Source: UBA11524 sp965646445 (lineage in GTDB: Bacteria > Bacillota > Clostridia > Christensenellales > Aristaeellaceae). Taken from it: 64,000 nucleotides of DNA. Positions 44,637-52,724 of the stretch are shown here, piece by piece. Every line of letters begins with the position of its first letter. Positions within the stretch are counted from its first letter, which is position 1. The stretch spans positions 35,789-99,788 of the forward strand of contig CBFFZW010000005.1 in assembly GCA_965646445.1 (NCBI GenBank), in the 5' to 3' direction. A program made the position numbers and the translations under genes. Below the pieces are notes generated by a model, which was not told where the DNA came from, did not search any database, and saw only the letters and a program-made list of their open reading frames with translations.

Positions 44637-45506
44637 ATGAAAATAGGCGAGATTCATGTCCGTGACCCGTTTGTGATGACGGCGGAGGGCAAATATTATC
44701 TCTACGGCACCCGGGGCAGGGAGGCCTGGTCCGACGCGGCCAGCGGCCTGGATGTGTTCGTGAGCGAGGACTTGGAGCGGTGGGAGGGTCCCACGGAGGT
44801 GTTCACCCCGCCGGAGGGCTTCTGGGCCACCCGGGATTTCTGGGCGCCGGAGGTTCACGCCTACCGGGGCGCGTACTATATGCTGGTGAGCTTCAAGAGC
44901 GCCGCGGAGCGCCGGGGGACGCAGATCCTCCGGGCGGAAAGCCCCATGGGCCCCTTCCGTCCCCACAGCGACGGCCCCGTGACGCCCCGGGACTGGGAAT
45001 GCCTGGACGGCACGCTGTACATCGACAAGGGCGGCGCGCCCTGGATGGTCTTCTGCCATGAGTGGGTGCAGGTGAAGGACGGCGAGATGTGCGCCATGCC
45101 CCTGACGGCGGATCTGCGCGCCGCGGCGGGAGCGCCGGTGGTGCTTTTCCATGCCTCCGAGCCGGCATGGGCGCGGAAGGGTCAGGAGGATTTTGTCACC
45201 GACGGCCCCTTCCTGTACCGCACGGCGGGCGGACGCCTGCTGATGATCTGGTCCAGCTTTTCGGACAACGGCTATGTTCAGGCGGTGGCTGCTTCCCAGA
45301 GCGGGGAGATCACCGGCCCGTGGCGGCATGAGCCGCTGCTGTTCGACCGCGACGGCGGCCACGGCATGATCTTCCGCACGCTGTCGGGGGACATGTACCT
45401 GGTGATTCATTCGCCCAACGAATGGCCCCGGGAGCGGCCGCTGCTGCTGCCCCTCCGGGAGGAGAACGACTGCCTGGTGGTCGGCGGCCAGGACAAAACA
45501 AACTGA
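44637..45506 (+). CDS. GH43 family five-bladed propeller hydrolase
   Basis: A 289-residue cytoplasmic protein of beta-propeller type. The first Asp is in IHVRDPFVMTAEGKYYLYGT, with FWAPEVHAYRGAYYMLVS and the second Asp in ECLDGTLYIDKGGAPWMVF. The block VTDGPFLYRTAGGRLLMIWSS has Asp where many GH43 enzymes have the Glu of EGP, so the general acid is uncertain. Typical activities are alpha-L-arabinofuranosidase, beta-xylosidase or galactan-directed. A GC-rich terminator follows at 45514. Confidence 0.85.
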   Translation: MKIGEIHVRDPFVMTAEGKYYLYGTRGREAWSDAASGLDVFVSEDLERWEGPTEVFTPPEGFWATRDFWAPEVHAYRGAYYMLVSFKSAAERRGTQILRAESPMGPFRPHSDGPVTPRDWECLDGTLYIDKGGAPWMVFCHEWVQVKDGEMCAMPLTADLRAAAGAPVVLFHASEPAWARKGQEDFVTDGPFLYRTAGGRLLMIWSSFSDNGYVQAVAASQSGEITGPWRHEPLLFDRDGGHGMIFRTLSGDMYLVIHSPNEWPRERPLLLPLREENDCLVVGGQDKTN

Positions 45507-45513
45507 AACGCCG

Positions 45514-45553
45514 GGGCCCCGCGGATGATAATTTGTCCGCGGGGCCCTTGTTT
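45514..45553 (+). terminator. Strong intrinsic terminator after the GH28-GH43 unit
   Basis: A perfect 12-bp inverted repeat (GGGCCCCGCGGA at 45514-45525, TCCGCGGGGCCC at 45536-45547) is followed by TTGTTTT. The remaining 100 bases to the next gene contain only the ribosome binding site and no promoter I can defend. Confidence 0.85.
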
Positions 45554-45652
45554 TCGGCATTGCCGCGGCCGCCTGGAATATCCCTGCCATCCCCATGGCA
45601 TCCTGTTGATGACGCCCATCAGGATGGATGGCGCGGGCAAGGAGGCAGGGAA

Positions 45653-47113
45653 ATGAACAGGGAACCGTCTTTATGGCATGAAACAACCCGCATCGCCGGT
45701 CGGGAGCGGCTGAAGGGCGATCTGCGGGCGGATGTCGCGGTCATTGGCGCGGGCATGGCCGGGGTGCTCATTGCCGACCGGCTGCAAAGCGCGGGCATAA
45801 AGACCGTTGTGCTGGAGGCCCGGCAGATCGGCAGCGGGCAGACGGGGAACACCACGGCCAAAATCACCAGTCAGCACGACCTGATCTACGACCGGCTGAT
45901 TCAAAATTTCGGCCGGGAGCAGGCGCGGCAGTACGCCGAGGCCAATCAGCGGGCCATTGAGGCATATGCCGCCATGGTGGAGGAACGGGACATCGACTGC
46001 GCCTTCCGCCGTGCCCCGGCCTATCTGTACGCCACGAAAGGCGACGAGGCCCTTCGGCGGGAGGCGGAAGCGGCGGCCAGCCTGGGCATCGACGCCGGCT
46101 TTGTCCGGGAAACGGAGCTGCCCTTCCAGACGGCGGGGGCGGTGCGCTTTGAGCGTCAGGCGTGCTTTCATCCCCTGCGGTTCCTGGCGGCGGTCAGCGG
46201 GCCGCTGACGATCTATGGGGATACGCCGGTCTTGTCCGTGGAAAACGGGACGCTTCGCACGCCCCAGGGGACGGTGACGGCGGACAGCGTTGTTTTTGCC
46301 TCCCATTTCCCCTTTGTGAACGTTCCCGGCTGGTACTTCATGCGGATGCACCAGGAGCGCAGCTATGTGCTGGCCCTGGAAAGCGACTGGACGCCGGAGG
46401 GCATGTACTACGGCGTGGAGCCGGAGGGCTTGTCCTTCCGCACGGCGGAGGGGCTGTTGCTCCTGGGCGGCGGCAGCCACCGCACGGGAGAAAACAGCCA
46501 GGGCGGACGCTATCAGGCGCTGGAAGAAAGAGCGGCAGCGCTTTTCCCGGGCTGCGGGGTGAAGACCCGCTGGTCTGCCCAGGACTGCATGACCCTTGAC
46601 GGCGTGCCCTACATCGGCCAGTACGCGGAGGGGCAGCCGAACTGGTATGTGGCCACGGGCTTTGGCAAATGGGGAATGACCGCGTCCATGGTGTCCGCGA
46701 TGCTCATCGCGGGGGAAATCACCGGGAACAGGCCGGCCTGGGCGGAGGTGTTCTCCCCGGAGCGCTTCCGGCTGTCGGCTTCGGCCAGGAATCTGGCCAC
46801 GGAAACGGCCCAGGCCGTGAAGGGGCTGTTCCGGGAGGCCGTCGCCCTTCCCACGGCGACATTGGCGCAGCTGCCCAGGGGCCACGGGGGCATTGTGGAG
46901 GCGGAAGGCCGCAAGGTCGGCGTGTATAAGGATGACGCGGGCCATTGCCATGTGGTGAATCCGCGCTGCCCCCACCTGGGCTGTCAGCTGGAATGGAACC
47001 CCGACGAAAAAACCTGGGACTGCCCCTGCCACGGCTCCCGGTTCTCCTACGACGGCGCCCTCCTCGACAATCCCGCCCAGACCGATCTGGAGCGTGTGCG
47101 GGCGGAGGAATAG
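45653..47113 (+). CDS. FAD-dependent oxidoreductase with C-terminal Rieske [2Fe-2S] domain
   Basis: A 486-residue fusion. An N-terminal DAO-type FAD domain has the dinucleotide motif DVAVIGAGMAGVLIADRL (GAGMAG at residues 32-37). A C-terminal Rieske ferredoxin domain has CPHLGC (439-444) and CPCHGS (457-462), supplying the two Cys and two His ligands. Such proteins are often annotated as glycine/D-amino-acid oxidase-like, but the true substrate and electron partner are not known. The start at 45653 follows AAGGAGGCAGGGAA; the frame is open further upstream but has no start signal. It stands alone after a terminator. Confidence 0.9.
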   Translation: MNREPSLWHETTRIAGRERLKGDLRADVAVIGAGMAGVLIADRLQSAGIKTVVLEARQIGSGQTGNTTAKITSQHDLIYDRLIQNFGREQARQYAEANQRAIEAYAAMVEERDIDCAFRRAPAYLYATKGDEALRREAEAAASLGIDAGFVRETELPFQTAGAVRFERQACFHPLRFLAAVSGPLTIYGDTPVLSVENGTLRTPQGTVTADSVVFASHFPFVNVPGWYFMRMHQERSYVLALESDWTPEGMYYGVEPEGLSFRTAEGLLLLGGGSHRTGENSQGGRYQALEERAAALFPGCGVKTRWSAQDCMTLDGVPYIGQYAEGQPNWYVATGFGKWGMTASMVSAMLIAGEITGNRPAWAEVFSPERFRLSASARNLATETAQAVKGLFREAVALPTATLAQLPRGHGGIVEAEGRKVGVYKDDAGHCHVVNPRCPHLGCQLEWNPDEKTWDCPCHGSRFSYDGALLDNPAQTDLERVRAEE

Positions 47114-47286
47114 CCGTCGGCTGTCCGGCGCGTGGCCGCCGCTTGTCGGAGCCATGCGCACACGGGGCGAACAGCCTTGCCGTTTTGCCGACCGTTTGTC
47201 TTGCGGAAAAACGCGAACATCGCCCCCGCCGCCTTTAGGCAGGGCGACGGAGGGCACGCGCGCCCGCCCTAGCCATCCGCGGCTTA

Positions 47287-47324
47287 AAAGCCCGCTGGCC
47301 GAAAGCAACGGCCTGGCGGGCTTT
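47287..47324. terminator. Bidirectional terminator between convergent genes
   Basis: AAAGCCCGC (47287-47295) pairs with GCGGGCTTT (47316-47324), with an extra GGCC/GGCC pairing inside. It lies between the FAD/Rieske gene and the convergent LysM gene. The stretch 47114-47286 holds no gene I can support. Confidence 0.8.
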
Positions 47325-47348
47325 GAACGTTCACGGTGGACGGCGGCT

Positions 47349-48143
47349 TTACCGCGGCAGGTTGATGCAGGTTCCCTCCCGGAAGTCGCTGGGCGCGAGG
47401 CAGGGATTGGCCCGAAGCAGCGCGCCCACGGAGGTGTTCAGCCGAAGGGCGACACTCTCGATGGTATCCCCGGCCGTCAGGCGCGTGGTTTGCGGGGCGT
47501 CGCAGGGAATATTCGCGTCAGGGACGCACAGCACCTGCCCCGCCGTCAGGCTGTCCAGATCCGTCTCGGGATTGGCCGTCTGCAGGGTGTGCAGGGTCAT
47601 GTTGGTGTCCAGCTGAACGTCGGTGATGGTTTCCCCCTCCTGAATGGTGCGCCGGTTGCTTTCCGGGCAGACCGAGAAGGCGGGATCAAGGGGCTCCGAG
47701 GGCGCGGCGGCGTCGGCGGAGGCATCCGGCGCGGGCTGGGCAGGCTGATCCAGGCTGTCCATGTCGTCCTCCACGCCGTCAGCGGGCTGCTGCGTGTCCG
47801 GCGCGGGCTGGACGGGCTGCACGGGCTGAACCGGCTGGGCAGGCTGCGCGGGTTGGGCAGGCTGCGTGGGCTGAGCCGGCTGGGGCGCGGGCTCCGGGGC
47901 AGGCTGCGTTTCCTGGGGCGCTTGCGGCGCTGCGGGCTGCGGACGATCGTCCTCCTCCATGGGGATGCACAGCACATCGCCCACCATCAGCCGGGCAGGG
48001 TTAACGTCGCTGTTGGCCTCCAGCAGATCCCGGAGAGGCACGCCCAGGCGGTGGGCAATGAGGTAGAAGCTGTCCCCGCGCCGCACGGTGTATTCATAGG
48101 CGCAGATTTTGTCCTTGGGCTGGCGATTGGCTTGGTCAGTCAT
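47349..48143 (-). CDS. Triple LysM-domain protein with Pro/Gln/Ala linker
   Basis: A 264-residue protein without a signal peptide. LysM 1 spans about residues 16-62 (EYTVRRGDSFYLIAHRLGV). It is followed by a repetitive linker of PAQP units, then LysM 2 (RRTIQEGETITDVQLDTNMT) and LysM 3 (TRLTAGDTIESVALRLNTSV) to the end. LysM domains bind peptidoglycan or chitin-type glycans. Lack of export signal plus LysM is typical of spore-coat assembly proteins of SafA type, but that is only a possibility. The start at 48143 follows AAAGGAGCG; the frame upstream is promoter DNA. Divergent from the coiled-coil gene at 48272. Confidence 0.82.
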   Translation of the reverse strand: MTDQANRQPKDKICAYEYTVRRGDSFYLIAHRLGVPLRDLLEANSDVNPARLMVGDVLCIPMEEDDRPQPAAPQAPQETQPAPEPAPQPAQPTQPAQPAQPAQPVQPVQPVQPAPDTQQPADGVEDDMDSLDQPAQPAPDASADAAAPSEPLDPAFSVCPESNRRTIQEGETITDVQLDTNMTLHTLQTANPETDLDSLTAGQVLCVPDANIPCDAPQTTRLTAGDTIESVALRLNTSVGALLRANPCLAPSDFREGTCINLPR

Positions 48144-48205
48144 GATGACGCTCCTTTCAGCATGGCGGTCGATGCAAGCATATGCGGGGAATGCGGCGTT
48201 TCTGC

Positions 48206-48234
48206 TTGCGCACAGGCGCAAAATTTGGTATGAT
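48206..48234 (+). promoter_or_regulatory. Promoter of the coiled-coil protein gene
   Basis: TTGCGC (48206-48211) and TATGAT (48229-48234) are 17 bp apart. They lie 38 bases before the start at 48272. Confidence 0.6.
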
Positions 48235-48271
48235 AAAAGCTGATGACGCATGACGAAAGGCGGAGAAAGGC

Positions 48272-48886
48272 ATGGAGAAGCAGAAATCCATGGATCGAAT
48301 GAGCAAAACGGCCCTTCGGGAGGCCTTGGGGCGCATGATGGAGGAAAAGGCAGCGCTGGAAAAGCGGCTGGCGGGGTTGGAGGAGGCCAACGCGGGGCTG
48401 ATCCTCAAGGCCCATGAGTTAGAGGAGCAGTGCGGCGAGGCCGAAAGCAGGGCCGCCGCCGCGCAGTCGGAGCTGCAGGCCCTCCGCGCCGCCCAGGAGG
48501 AGCGGAACCAGCAGCTGGAAAGCATGCCCCTGGGCAGCCTGGCGGACGCCCTGGTGATGTCCCAGGACATTGTGAACCGCACCCAGGCCGCGGCGGACGG
48601 GTATCTGTCCGCCAGCCAGCGGAGAGCGGAGGAAGTCCGGGTTGAGGTGGAAAACCTGCTGTGCCAGGCCAGGGAGCGGGCCGCCGGGATGATCCGGGAG
48701 GCGGAGAATCGCAAGCGCCTGCTGGACGATCAGGCCCAGGTGATTCGCTGCCGTCTGCGGGAGGAGGTCGCGGGGCTGAACCAGATGGTCCTGCGCCTGG
48801 AGGAAACAGAGCCGGTGGAGACGTTTCCGGCGGAGGAAGCGCCGGAGGGGCTGCCCCAGCGGCAGGCGGAGGAGGCCCGGGGCTGA
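48272..48886 (+). CDS. DivIVA-like coiled-coil protein
   Basis: A 204-residue cytoplasmic protein that is almost entirely heptad-patterned helix (about residues 10-85 and 95-185). Between the helices it carries the block LGSLADALVMSQDIVNRTQAAADGYLSASQRRAEEVR, as in the second helical part of DivIVA/GpsB-like proteins. The hallmark DivIVA N-terminal membrane-binding motif is not clear, so it is DivIVA-like rather than DivIVA. A role in cell division or polarity is inference. AAAGG precedes the start. Confidence 0.65.
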   Translation: MEKQKSMDRMSKTALREALGRMMEEKAALEKRLAGLEEANAGLILKAHELEEQCGEAESRAAAAQSELQALRAAQEERNQQLESMPLGSLADALVMSQDIVNRTQAAADGYLSASQRRAEEVRVEVENLLCQARERAAGMIREAENRKRLLDDQAQVIRCRLREEVAGLNQMVLRLEETEPVETFPAEEAPEGLPQRQAEEARG

Positions 48887-48952
48887 GCGGCGGAGAAGAC
48901 GCCGCCGGGGCGCCAAAACGTAGAATCCGCCCGATTTTTTACGGATTATCTG

Positions 48953-48980
48953 TTTACAAGGGTGTAAGTTGTGATATACT
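48953..48980 (+). promoter_or_regulatory. Extended -10 promoter of the Q/P/Y-rich membrane protein
   Basis: TTTACA (48953-48958) and TATACT (48975-48980) are 16 bp apart, with a TG extension before the -10. The leader is about 95 nt and includes a GC-rich hairpin. Confidence 0.6.
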
Positions 48981-49048
48981 AATCTGGGTTTGTTTGATGT
49001 GGTTCGTCCGCACAAAGCCCATGATGATACGATAAAGCCTCAGGTCAG

Positions 49049-49065
49049 CCGCCGCCAGGCGGCGG
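49049..49065 (+). other. GC-rich hairpin in the leader of the 49084 gene
   Basis: CCGCCGCC (49049-49056) and GGCGGCGG (49058-49065) form perfect arms around a single base. The hairpin sits just before the AAAGGTGAAGG ribosome binding site, so it may influence translation. It has no T-run and is not a terminator. Confidence 0.45.
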
Positions 49066-49083
49066 AAAGGTGAAGGTATACGG

Positions 49084-50550
49084 ATGAACAATGGTCGTCC
49101 TCCTTATGGGAACACGCCCAATCAAGGCCGAGGGCCCGGTCAGCCGTCTATGAACGGCTATGATCCCCGCTATCAGGGCGGTCAGACGGGCTATCAGCAG
49201 CCTGCCGGCTATCAGCAGACCGGTTACCAGCAGCCTGCCCAGATGGGGCAGCCCACAGGCTATCAGCAGCCGGGGGTGAACGGCTATGGCGGTCAGCCGG
49301 GGCAGTATTTCCAGCAGAATCAGCGGCAGCCCTATCAGCAGGGCTTTCAGCAGCCGCAGTATGGCGGATCGCCCTACCAGCAGGGTGGCTATGCGCCCCA
49401 GGGGCAACAGGGCGGTTACGCGGGCAGGCCCGGGTACGCGCCCCAGCAGCCTTCCATGGGTTATCCGCCCCAGGGGCAGGGGTATCCGGGCTATCAGCAG
49501 CAGTTCGGCGGCAATTATCAGCCGCCTGTGCAGCCGCAGCCTTCCAAGCGCGGGTTTAACCCGGATGTGATCCTGTGGGTTGTGCTCTGCGGCCTGCTGC
49601 CGGTGCTGTTCATTTTGGGGCTGGTGCTGTCCAGCGTGCCGGTGCTCAAATGGGTTTTTGTGGCGCTGGCTTTGGTGGCGGTGGCGGCCCTGTGGATCAA
49701 GCCCATGATGGCGCCCAACCTCCGCCTGACCTTCTCCGGCGTGTATGGCGCGCTGGCGGTGGTGGCGCTGGTCAGCGTCCTGACAAGCACAGCGCCCGCG
49801 GATAACATCGTGGGCGGTCAGGGAACCACCGGCGGTCAGAATCCCGGCTATAACCAGCTGGGCCAGCAGCCGGGCGGTTCGGATGTACAGAACAGCGGCC
49901 TGGGGTCTTTCTCGACGGAAGCGCCGACGATGGAACCGACCGCTGTGCCCAATGATGGCCTGGCCTCCGCCGCGGTGGAGCAGATGGAATCCTTCTTCTA
50001 CTTCTGGTCGGTGAACAATACCGACAGCATGATTAACCTCTGCGCTCCCTCCTGGCGCTCCAAGGTCAGCGAACCAAAGAAAGCGCTGTTCAGCATCCAG
50101 GGCAACCGGATTCCCATAGAATACAAGGCTGAAAAAATCACCGGCACGGAAAACGACTCCGTTCGTACCATTACGGTGACTGCAAGCATTGACCGGCGGA
50201 ACGGCCGCGACCCGGAAACCTATCGCTTCCAGGTCATCATGCGCAAGGAGGATGGCCAGTGGTATGTGGATCCCGCGTCCCTGGAAAGCCACGAGGTCGC
50301 CACGCCCACCCCGAACGCGGGCAATGTGACGCCCACGCCCACGGCCGAGCCCGTCTTTACCGGCGCCACCGTGCTGTACTGGAACGAGGCCGGTAAGGGT
50401 TCGATGTATCATCTTGATCCCAACTGCCAAACGCTGGCGAACAAGTGGAAGCCGCTGACCGCGTCCTTTACCTTCTCACAGGTGAACGAAAGCAAGTACG
50501 CCAAGCTGACGCCCTGCAATGCCTGCGGAGCGCCGCTGCGCAATCAGTGA
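49084..50550 (+). CDS. Membrane protein with Q/P/G/Y-rich cytoplasmic tail and C-terminal cysteine motif
   Basis: A 488-residue protein in four parts. Residues 1-155 are a low-complexity, prion-like tail rich in Gln, Pro, Gly and Tyr, with repeated GYQQP units. Three membrane segments follow (about 162-185, 188-205, 218-238). Next is an extracellular region with a domain about 298-400 (AAVEQMESFFYFWSVNNTDSM) and a Pro/Thr linker. The end contains MYHLDPNCQTL and LTPCNACGAP, giving a Y-H-x(4)-C and C-x-x-C pattern as in small metal-binding modules. I do not recognise the family. It shares the MNNG start and Q/P/Y-rich tail with the VanW protein at 55619. Confidence 0.72.
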   Translation: MNNGRPPYGNTPNQGRGPGQPSMNGYDPRYQGGQTGYQQPAGYQQTGYQQPAQMGQPTGYQQPGVNGYGGQPGQYFQQNQRQPYQQGFQQPQYGGSPYQQGGYAPQGQQGGYAGRPGYAPQQPSMGYPPQGQGYPGYQQQFGGNYQPPVQPQPSKRGFNPDVILWVVLCGLLPVLFILGLVLSSVPVLKWVFVALALVAVAALWIKPMMAPNLRLTFSGVYGALAVVALVSVLTSTAPADNIVGGQGTTGGQNPGYNQLGQQPGGSDVQNSGLGSFSTEAPTMEPTAVPNDGLASAAVEQMESFFYFWSVNNTDSMINLCAPSWRSKVSEPKKALFSIQGNRIPIEYKAEKITGTENDSVRTITVTASIDRRNGRDPETYRFQVIMRKEDGQWYVDPASLESHEVATPTPNAGNVTPTPTAEPVFTGATVLYWNEAGKGSMYHLDPNCQTLANKWKPLTASFTFSQVNESKYAKLTPCNACGAPLRNQ

Positions 50551-50623
50551 TTTCTGACGGACACGAGGAGGCTATCCGCTGCGGACTGCCTCCTTGTGGC
50601 TTATCTGAGAAAGGGAGCCTGCC

Positions 50624-51958
50624 ATGGGAGTGCGCCTGACAAGCCTGGTGGGGCGGATGTCCCCGACGCCGACCCGGCTGCTGGCTGGGGTCAGCGGCGG
50701 CGCGGATTCCGTGGCGCTGCTGCTGCTGCTGCTGCTGCGAGGCTGCGAGGTGACGGCGGTGCATGTGCATCACGGCCTGCGGGGCGCGGCGGCGGACGGC
50801 GATGAGGCCTTCGTCCGGGAGCTGTGCGAGGCGCGGGGCGTTCCGCTGCTGGTCTTCCATGCCTGCCCGCCGGAGAATCCCGGCGAGGACTGGGCGCGGC
50901 GGGTACGGTACGGCTTTTTCCGCGAGGCCGCCCGGCAGACGGGCGTGAATGCCGTGGCCCTGGCCCATCACCGGGACGATCAAGCCGAAACCCTGCTGCT
51001 GCGTCTGATGCGCGGGGCGGGACTCACGGGCCTAGCCGGTATGGCAGAGCAGAGCGAACAGGCGGGCTTGCGGCTGGTGCGGCCCCTGCTGGACATCAGC
51101 CGGGACGAGCTGCGGACGGCGCTAACGGAGGCCGGACAGCCCTGGCGGGAGGACGCCACCAACGCGGAGCCACGCTATCTGCGCAACGCGGTGCGGCTGG
51201 AGCTGCTTCCGCTGATGGAACGGCTTGCCCCCGGCAGCGCGGCAAGGATATCTGCCACGGCGGCGCTTCTCAGGGAGGAAGCGAAGGCCGCTGACAGCCT
51301 GTGCGGGGATTTCCTTCGGCGCTGGGGCCGGCCGGACTGCCTGCCCCTTCAGCCGCTCTCCGCCCTGCCGGAAGCCGTAGCCAGGCGGGTTCTGCGGGCC
51401 TGGTGGCGTCAGATGGCCGGGGAGGCCATGGAGGAACGGGAACTCAGCCGAATGCAGACCGACGCCCTGTGGCAAACTGTCCGGGGGCGCGCGGGGGCGC
51501 GGTGCAACCTTCCCGGCGGCTGGCACGGTCAGCGGGGCTGGTCGCACATCCATCTTCTTCCTCCCGGGGAGCAGGAGGCGCCTGCCCCCGTGGACGCGGC
51601 GGACGGCGCGGCGCTGTGCGGCATTGTCCTGCGGCTGGAAGCGCCCGACGCAAGCCCCGGCGACGGCAGGCGGCGTCAGTGCGCGCCGCGCTGGCTGCTG
51701 AGGGAATGCAGGCTGCGCACCCGCAGGCCAGGGGACTATATCGTTCCCTTGGGCAGGGGGGGGCGGCAGTCCCTGCAGGATTATCTGGTCAATCGGCGGG
51801 TGGACGCGCCCTTCCGGGATCGCCTTCCGCTTTTGTGCCGGGGCAGCGAGGTGCTGCTGGCGGCAGGTGTCGGCGCGGGCCGCCTTCCGACGATGGCAAA
51901 GGACGGGGATATGACGGCGCTGTGCTGGCAGGGCGACATGCCCTGGCTTGATCCGTGA
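50624..51958 (+). CDS. tilS: tRNA(Ile)-lysidine synthetase
   Basis: A 444-residue enzyme that converts cytidine 34 of the CAU-anticodon tRNA-Ile to lysidine, using ATP and lysine, so that it reads AUA. The PP-loop SGGADS is at residues 24-29. The catalytic region has VHVHHGLRG, ALAHHRDDQAETLLLRLMRGAGLTGLAGM and REDATNAEPRYLRNAVR. A substrate-binding domain and C-terminal TilS domain (RTRRPGDYI, GGRQSLQDYLVN) complete it. AAAGGGAGCCTGCC precedes the start. The order tilS, hpt, ftsH is the usual Bacillota arrangement. Confidence 0.95.
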   Translation: MGVRLTSLVGRMSPTPTRLLAGVSGGADSVALLLLLLLRGCEVTAVHVHHGLRGAAADGDEAFVRELCEARGVPLLVFHACPPENPGEDWARRVRYGFFREAARQTGVNAVALAHHRDDQAETLLLRLMRGAGLTGLAGMAEQSEQAGLRLVRPLLDISRDELRTALTEAGQPWREDATNAEPRYLRNAVRLELLPLMERLAPGSAARISATAALLREEAKAADSLCGDFLRRWGRPDCLPLQPLSALPEAVARRVLRAWWRQMAGEAMEERELSRMQTDALWQTVRGRAGARCNLPGGWHGQRGWSHIHLLPPGEQEAPAPVDAADGAALCGIVLRLEAPDASPGDGRRRQCAPRWLLRECRLRTRRPGDYIVPLGRGGRQSLQDYLVNRRVDAPFRDRLPLLCRGSEVLLAAGVGAGRLPTMAKDGDMTALCWQGDMPWLDP

Positions 51959-52000
51959 GAAAAGCTATGACGAACATATGAGCAAGGAGAACGATGAACG

Positions 52001-52561
52001 ATGGATAGCAACGCGAGGCTGTATGGCGATCTGACAAAAATCCTGGTGACGCGCGAGGAAATTGCCGAGGCTGTGAAGAAGCTGGGGACTCGGATTACCC
52101 AGGATTATCAGGGCCGGGATCTGATGATCATCGGTATTCTCAAGGGCGCCGTGGTGTTCTACTCCGACCTGATCCGGGAGATCGACCTGCCCCTGCGCAC
52201 GGACTTCATGGCCGTGTCCAGCTACGGCAGCGCCACCAAGTCCTCCGGCGTGGTGCAGCTGCGCAAGGACCTGGATCGCCCGGTGGAGGGAATGGATGTG
52301 CTGATAGTGGAGGACATTGTGGATTCCGGCATGACCCTGTCCTACCTCAAGCGCTTGTTTGCCGATCGGGGCGCGGCCTCGGTGCGCATCGCCACGCTGC
52401 TGGACAAGCCTGCCCGCCGTCGGGTGGATCTGAAGGCCGACTACTTCTGCTTCGTTATCCCGGATGAATTTGTGGTGGGATATGGGCTGGATTTTGACGA
52501 GAAGTACCGCAACCTGCCCGACATTGGCGTGCTGCATCCCAGGATTTACAGCGGCGAGTAA
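52001..52561 (+). CDS. hpt: Hypoxanthine phosphoribosyltransferase
   Basis: A 186-residue purine-salvage enzyme that makes IMP and GMP from hypoxanthine or guanine and PRPP. It has the PRPP-binding motif VEDIVDSGMT (103-112), the flexible-loop region SSYGSATKSSG, and the purine-contacting end FVVGYGLDFDEKYRNLPDIGVL. AGCAAGGAGAACGATGAACG precedes the start. It lies between tilS and ftsH, as in Bacillus subtilis and relatives. Confidence 0.96.
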   Translation: MDSNARLYGDLTKILVTREEIAEAVKKLGTRITQDYQGRDLMIIGILKGAVVFYSDLIREIDLPLRTDFMAVSSYGSATKSSGVVQLRKDLDRPVEGMDVLIVEDIVDSGMTLSYLKRLFADRGAASVRIATLLDKPARRRVDLKADYFCFVIPDEFVVGYGLDFDEKYRNLPDIGVLHPRIYSGE

Positions 52562-52642
52562 AAAGCCGGTGTAAAAAGTCATTGGTCATGTTCCGAATGG
52601 CTGAAACACGGACATACAGAACATTTGGACGGACGGGAAAAT

Positions 52643-52672
52643 TTGCAATCGCCGCATGTTGTATGGTATAAT
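52643..52672 (+). promoter_or_regulatory. Promoter of ftsH
   Basis: TTGCAA (52643-52648) and TATAAT (52667-52672) are 18 bp apart, about 50 bp before the ftsH start. ftsH therefore has a transcript of its own in addition to any read-through from hpt. Confidence 0.7.
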
Positions 52673-52724
52673 ATTGGTTGCTTTTCAAAGAAAAAAGCGA
52701 TGATCTGTCAAGGAGGAGCCCGAT

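Noticed and set aside
47114..47286. Possible third, degenerate copy of the inverted-repeat element
   Set aside because: Short matches to the element core exist (GCGAACAGC, GGAAAAACGCG, TAGCCATC in similar order), but the terminal TGTCAAA repeats and the long conserved runs are missing. Chance similarity in GC-rich DNA cannot be excluded without an alignment.
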